Assembly (NCBI GenBank): GCA_003644265.1
Contig: QNBX01000171.1
Coordinates: 1-9,360 of the forward strand
DNA: 9,360 nucleotides
Origin: Planctomycetota bacterium
GTDB taxonomy: Bacteria; Planctomycetota; B15-G4
Direction: 5' to 3'
Each line of letters opens with the position of its first letter. The stretch's first letter is position 1. Positions 6,393 through 9,360 of this stretch are shown one piece after another. The notes beneath the pieces were generated by a model that did no database searches, had not been told where the DNA came from, and worked only from the letters and a program-made list of their open reading frames with translations. The position numbers and the translations under genes were made by a program.

Positions 6393-7244
6393 CTATCGCA
6401 TGCCGCCAGCGTAGATCGCCGCCGACGACACGCTCCGGTGGCCGAGGGCGCGCGCCACGGCTAGCACGTCTCTGGTCTCGCGGTATACCTCGTGCCCGCG
6501 GGTGTGCCTCAAGGCGTGCAGCGACGCCATCCGGTCGATCCCCGCCCGCCGCAGCCAGTCGGTGAACCGCAAGGCGATGACCCGCCGCGAGACGGGCCCG
6601 CCCTGGCGCGACGGAAACAGCGGCCCTGGCCCGATCCCGGCCACGTGCTTGGCCAGCAGGCGCCGGGTTGGTCGATCGAGTGGCACCGACTGCGTGCCGC
6701 CGCCCTTCATCTGGCGCAGGTGCAGCGTGCCGACCGCGAGGTCGACGTCGTCGGTCGTCGCCGCCAGCGCCGACCCGATGCGGGCGCCCGTCGCGAGCAG
6801 CACGCGGATCAGCACGCGGTCGCGTCGCTCGGCGACCGTCTCGGCCTCGTCGAGTGCCGCTACCAGCCGCTTGGTCTCATCCTCTGTCAGCGCGCGTGGT
6901 GGTCGCGGCCCCACGCGCGCCCGACGCACCAGCGCGGCGGCGTTGCGGGATGAGTAGCCAGCGGCGTGGACATACGCGAAGTAGGTCCGCAACGACGACC
7001 GGATCGCGTTGCTCGCGGCTGGCGACCGCGGCTTCCCGTCGAGACGTAGTCGCACGGCGTCCGATGCAAGGGCACGCGAGATGGTCTCGTGCGTCACGCG
7101 CCGAACGTCCGTCGGCAGCTTGTGCTCGGCCAACCAGCGCGCGAACAGCCGCACGTGCCGCTCGATCTGCGCGATGGTCAGCGGCGACCTGCCGTCGGCC
7201 TGGAGTTGGAGGACGTATCGATCGAGCGCGGTCGCGATGCGCAT
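6393..7244 (-). CDS. Tyrosine recombinase / phage integrase (XerC/D-size)
   Basis: 283-residue tyrosine recombinase. The N-terminal SAM-like core-binding domain (about 1-105) has the usual opening YVLQLQADGRSPLTIAQIER. The catalytic domain has the full set: R155 in TGARIGSAL, K180 in LRQMKGGG, H243 and R246 in HALRHTRG, H269 in LGHRSV and nucleophile Y278 in AAIYAGG. Six catalytic residues in order and a normal length argue for an active enzyme. There is no extra arm-binding domain, so it is closer in size to XerC/D or compact integrases than to lambda Int. It would integrate the element or resolve dimers; the substrate site is not identifiable here. ATG at 7244 follows the TerL stop by 47 bp and has only a weak SD-like GAGA. 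It is placed where a portal gene would usually follow TerL. Confidence 0.95.
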   Translation of the reverse strand: MRIATALDRYVLQLQADGRSPLTIAQIERHVRLFARWLAEHKLPTDVRRVTHETISRALASDAVRLRLDGKPRSPAASNAIRSSLRTYFAYVHAAGYSSRNAAALVRRARVGPRPPRALTEDETKRLVAALDEAETVAERRDRVLIRVLLATGARIGSALAATTDDVDLAVGTLHLRQMKGGGTQSVPLDRPTRRLLAKHVAGIGPGPLFPSRQGGPVSRRVIALRFTDWLRRAGIDRMASLHALRHTRGHEVYRETRDVLAVARALGHRSVSSAAIYAGGMR

Positions 7245-7291
7245 GGCGGGTCTCAGAGCGAGGGCTTGGACGAGCCCCGCTGCGAGGCCCG

Positions 7292-8668
7292 TCAGAAGTC
7301 CGGCATGAGTCCAGTTCCGCGCCGTCCCTGCAAGGGGTCGGGGCCGCCGGTCCAGCGCCGGAATTGCTTGTCCCGGATCTCAGCGCTGATCCGACGCATG
7401 CTCTCGACGTCGAGCGTCAGGCCGGGCTGTGGGCGCCCGTGTCGCCGCATCCAGGCGGCCAGGGCGAGCGATACGACCATGTCGTCGTGCTGCCCGCCAG
7501 GCGCCCCCGAGCGCACCGTGCCGGACTCTGTGACGGAGAACTGAAACTGCTCGAGTTCCTCGACGAGTTCGGGACACAGCTCGGGGTTCGGCAGCTCGAT
7601 GCGCCCCTGTTCCATCATCAGGCTGAGGTTGTCGATCAGCGCGGACTTGCTTGCGTTGCTGAACTTGTAGCCCTCGGCGCGCACATCGGCCTTGCACAGG
7701 CTCTCGTAAACCGGATCTCCCACGCCCGTGGAGTCCACCAGCACGCGGGCGTCGTTGTACTTCTGGCACGCGGCGTACACGCGTCCGACTTGCACTGACC
7801 AGTCGAGACGGTTGTAGCGGTCGACGAACACCACCCTTGCGTCGGCGTCCAAGATCGTCAGCACCGTGTAGTCCGCCACCTTCGCGAGGTCCAAGCCGCC
7901 GACGTAGGTCTCCTCGGGCTTGGGCTCGTGCCATGTGCCCGTCGCGCATTCGCGCACGTTGCGGAAGACAGCACCGCTTCCCTCGAGGAACGCCCCCTCG
8001 TACTCCTGCCGAAAGACGCGCTCGGGGAGCAGCGCCCGCTCCGCGTCCACGCGGGCGGGATCGATGTGCGGGTTGTTGATGGTGGGGTTGTTCCACGAAG
8101 CCCAGGCTGCGTCCGTACTCTGTCCGCGGCGGAACATCTCGTGGAACCACCCCCTGCCGGCAGGCGTGCTGATCAGCAGCGCCCAGCCGCGCTTGTCGAT
8201 GAGCCGCTGGCTCAGGAAGTGCTGCCAGATGCGGGGGTGAAGACGGGCCGCTTCGTCGACCACCAGCCAGGACAGCCCCTCGCCCAGCAGCGAGGTGGGG
8301 TTGTCGGCGGACTTGGCACGGATCTCGGAGACGCCGCCACCGAGGTTGCGCATGAGCACACGCCGGTCGGACTCACGGATCTGGAGGACGCGGTGGCGCA
8401 GCTTCTCGACGGCAAAGCGCACGATCTCCCGATAGACCTTGTCCGCCAGGTCGTAGGTCGGGGCGACCACCCATCCGATGCTGTGGTTGCACGGCGCCAG
8501 CACGGCAGCAGTGGCTTCGGCAGCCGCGCACAGCGTCTTGCCCCAGCGCACCCCGCAGGCCACGACTCGACGCTCGGCTGTGCTCTTGTGCACCTCGATC
8601 TGTCCCGGATGCGGCACGTATCCGAGATCCCGGAACAGCGCGACCTTGTGGATGGGCCTAGCCGTCAT
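7292..8668 (-). CDS. terL: Phage terminase large subunit
   Basis: 458-residue packaging motor and nuclease that pumps DNA into proheads and cuts concatemers. The ATPase half has Walker A GVRWGKT (39-45), an adenine-side VVAPTYDLADK (67-77), Walker B LVVDEA (135-140) with D138/E139, and the coupling motif STPAGRG (168-174). The RNase H-like nuclease half has D260 in GGLDLAKVADYT, D312 in VLVDSTGVGD and D395/D396 in GQHDDMVVSLALA. All key residues are present and the length is normal, so it should be functional. ATG at 8668 is preferred to the upstream frame extension (8710) because the extension lies within TerS and has no family likeness. The gene overlaps the end of TerS by 11 bases. The family is Terminase_6-like. 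Confidence 0.96.
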   Translation of the reverse strand: MTARPIHKVALFRDLGYVPHPGQIEVHKSTAERRVVACGVRWGKTLCAAAEATAAVLAPCNHSIGWVVAPTYDLADKVYREIVRFAVEKLRHRVLQIRESDRRVLMRNLGGGVSEIRAKSADNPTSLLGEGLSWLVVDEAARLHPRIWQHFLSQRLIDKRGWALLISTPAGRGWFHEMFRRGQSTDAAWASWNNPTINNPHIDPARVDAERALLPERVFRQEYEGAFLEGSGAVFRNVRECATGTWHEPKPEETYVGGLDLAKVADYTVLTILDADARVVFVDRYNRLDWSVQVGRVYAACQKYNDARVLVDSTGVGDPVYESLCKADVRAEGYKFSNASKSALIDNLSLMMEQGRIELPNPELCPELVEELEQFQFSVTESGTVRSGAPGGQHDDMVVSLALAAWMRRHGRPQPGLTLDVESMRRISAEIRDKQFRRWTGGPDPLQGRRGTGLMPDF

Positions 8669-9155
8669 CGTTGACCGGCTCGATCGCGGGCTGCTCGACG
8701 GCGAACACATCCCAACCTTCGTCCGCGCCGGCGGGACCGAGCCAGCGGGCGGCCTCGCGCTTGATGATGTCCTCCACCGCCACGGCGCTGCGGTCGGTGG
8801 GTTCGCCGGCGATGAGCCGCTCTTGCTTCAAGCCGAGGTCGAGGGCGCGCACAGCGCCCATGGCCGAGTCGATGGGGAGGCTCCGCAGCGCTTCGAGGGC
8901 CTTGGCCTGGAGCATCTTGGCCGTCTTGATGTGGCGCTGGTTCATCTCCTCGACGGCATCCACGAGGCTCGTCTCGCTGCGCTCGCGGGCCTTGGTCTCG
9001 ATCTCGAGCAGCCGCCGCGCCCAACCGTGGCGCGTGGCGAACTTCACGATGCTGCGCTTGTGCACGCCGTAGTGCGCGGCGACCTGGGCGTAGCTCCGGG
9101 TCGGCCCGAGGCGGACGTAGAAGTCGAAGCTGTCAGGTGGGATGCGGGTTGTCAC
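8658..9155 (-). CDS. terS: Phage terminase small subunit-like protein
   Basis: 165-residue protein directly upstream of and overlapping TerL, the standard place for the small terminase that recognises the packaging site. Residues about 18-46 (PTRSYAQVAAHYGVHKRSIV and the following KFATRHGW) form a helix-turn-helix. A long charged helical region (about 50-115, ETKARERSETSLVDAVEEMN and onward) fits the oligomerisation core of TerS rings, and the tail is acidic. The GTG at 9155 is chosen because GGAGG lies seven bases upstream and the codon overlaps the preceding stop as GTGA; the open frame continues upstream to 9308 but that part overlaps another gene. TerS sequences diverge widely, so the name rests mainly on the HTH plus position. 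Confidence 0.85.
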   Translation of the reverse strand: MTTRIPPDSFDFYVRLGPTRSYAQVAAHYGVHKRSIVKFATRHGWARRLLEIETKARERSETSLVDAVEEMNQRHIKTAKMLQAKALEALRSLPIDSAMGAVRALDLGLKQERLIAGEPTDRSAVAVEDIIKREAARWLGPAGADEGWDVFAVEQPAIEPVNDDG

Positions 9156-9360
9156 GGTGAAGCCTCCACAGGGCGTGGGCGCCAGTGCCACGCGCCGTAC
9201 AGCGCGAGAAGCAGGTAGATGGCGTGGAGCGTGCCCTTCTCGGGCAGGCCGTGGGTGAACGAGGCGTGGATCCAGACGATGTTGGTCACAGTCCAGACCG
9301 CGAAGCACGCGCGGTGCTTGCGGACGTTGAGCCAGGTGCCGAGCAGCGACAGGAGCGCGG
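9152..9360 (-). CDS. Small PnuC-like membrane protein, N-terminus beyond window
   Basis: The last 68 residues of a small integral membrane protein, read from the right edge. Three hydrophobic segments are visible: ALLSLLGTWLNV, CFAVWTVTNIVWIHASF and LHAIYLLLALYGAWHW. The order 'LLGTWLNVRK ... W..TN..W ... LP.KG.L.AIYL.LALYG.W.W' resembles the C-terminal half of PnuC, the nicotinamide mononucleotide transporter. Short PnuC-like proteins of this kind occur in phage genomes, often without a proven transport role. The stop overlaps the TerS GTG by four bases (GTGA). Its start is not in the window, so full length and topology are unknown. Confidence 0.6.
   Translation of the reverse strand, partial: ALLSLLGTWLNVRKHRACFAVWTVTNIVWIHASFTHGLPEKGTLHAIYLLLALYGAWHWRPRPVEASP
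9163..9167 (-). promoter_or_regulatory. Ribosome binding site deciding the TerS GTG start
   Basis: GGAGG seven bases before GTG 9155, inside the end of the PnuC-like gene. It sets the 165-residue TerS against the longer open frame. Confidence 0.75.

Noticed and set aside
7262..7277. GGGCT/AGCCC hairpin between TerL and the integrase
   Set aside because: Only five base pairs with no T run on the transcribed side; not supportable as a terminator.
6668..7798. 376-codon plus-strand open frame
   Set aside because: It spans antisense to both the integrase and TerL and crosses their gap; Arg/Ala-rich with no motifs.
7380..8150. 256-codon minus-strand frame within TerL
   Set aside because: An alternative frame of the TerL gene whose own frame carries all ATPase and nuclease motifs.
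1..9360. CRISPR array, tRNA, rRNA or IS element
   Set aside because: No regularly spaced repeats, no cloverleaf or rRNA-like sequence and no transposase with terminal inverted repeats were seen.

Overview
This is a GC-rich, almost fully coding window in which every supported gene lies on the minus strand, so transcription runs from high to low coordinates. It looks like a prophage, phage satellite or related integrative element from a high-GC bacterium. The host phylum cannot be fixed from sequence alone. No host housekeeping gene, tRNA, rRNA or CRISPR array is visible.

Right-hand block (9360 to about 7290): the end of a small PnuC-like membrane protein, a phage terminase small subunit and a complete terminase large subunit, which overlap end to end. 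This is a DNA-packaging module. No portal gene follows TerL. A compact tyrosine recombinase (7244-6393) comes next, then a 405-residue protein (6356-5139) with weak resemblance to sigma-70 regions 2 and 4. The gaps here are short (47, 36 and about 66 bp). They are the only non-coding DNA in the window, so no gene-free stretch exceeds 300 bases.

Left-hand block (5072 to 1, running off the edge): a seven-gene operon in which all six junctions are 4-base ATGA or GTGA overlaps. The genes are an excisionase/MerR-like HTH protein, a 986-residue primase-polymerase with PriCT-2 and DUF3987-like regions, a SpoVG-like protein, a 63-residue protein of unknown function, a 67-residue four-cysteine protein, a DUF2924 protein and a large serine recombinase (C-terminus cut by the window edge). 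This reads as a replication, regulation and site-specific recombination cassette, probably made as one message.

The least expected signals are three things. First, an exact 15-bp DNA repeat occurs three times (two in one orientation, one inverted) inside the primase tail, read in three different ways, so it is the DNA and not the peptide that is conserved. Second, a tyrosine and a serine recombinase sit in one short segment beside a terminase pair that lacks a downstream portal. Third, a divergent sigma-like protein lies immediately upstream of the replication operon, which begins behind a T6-loop dyad.
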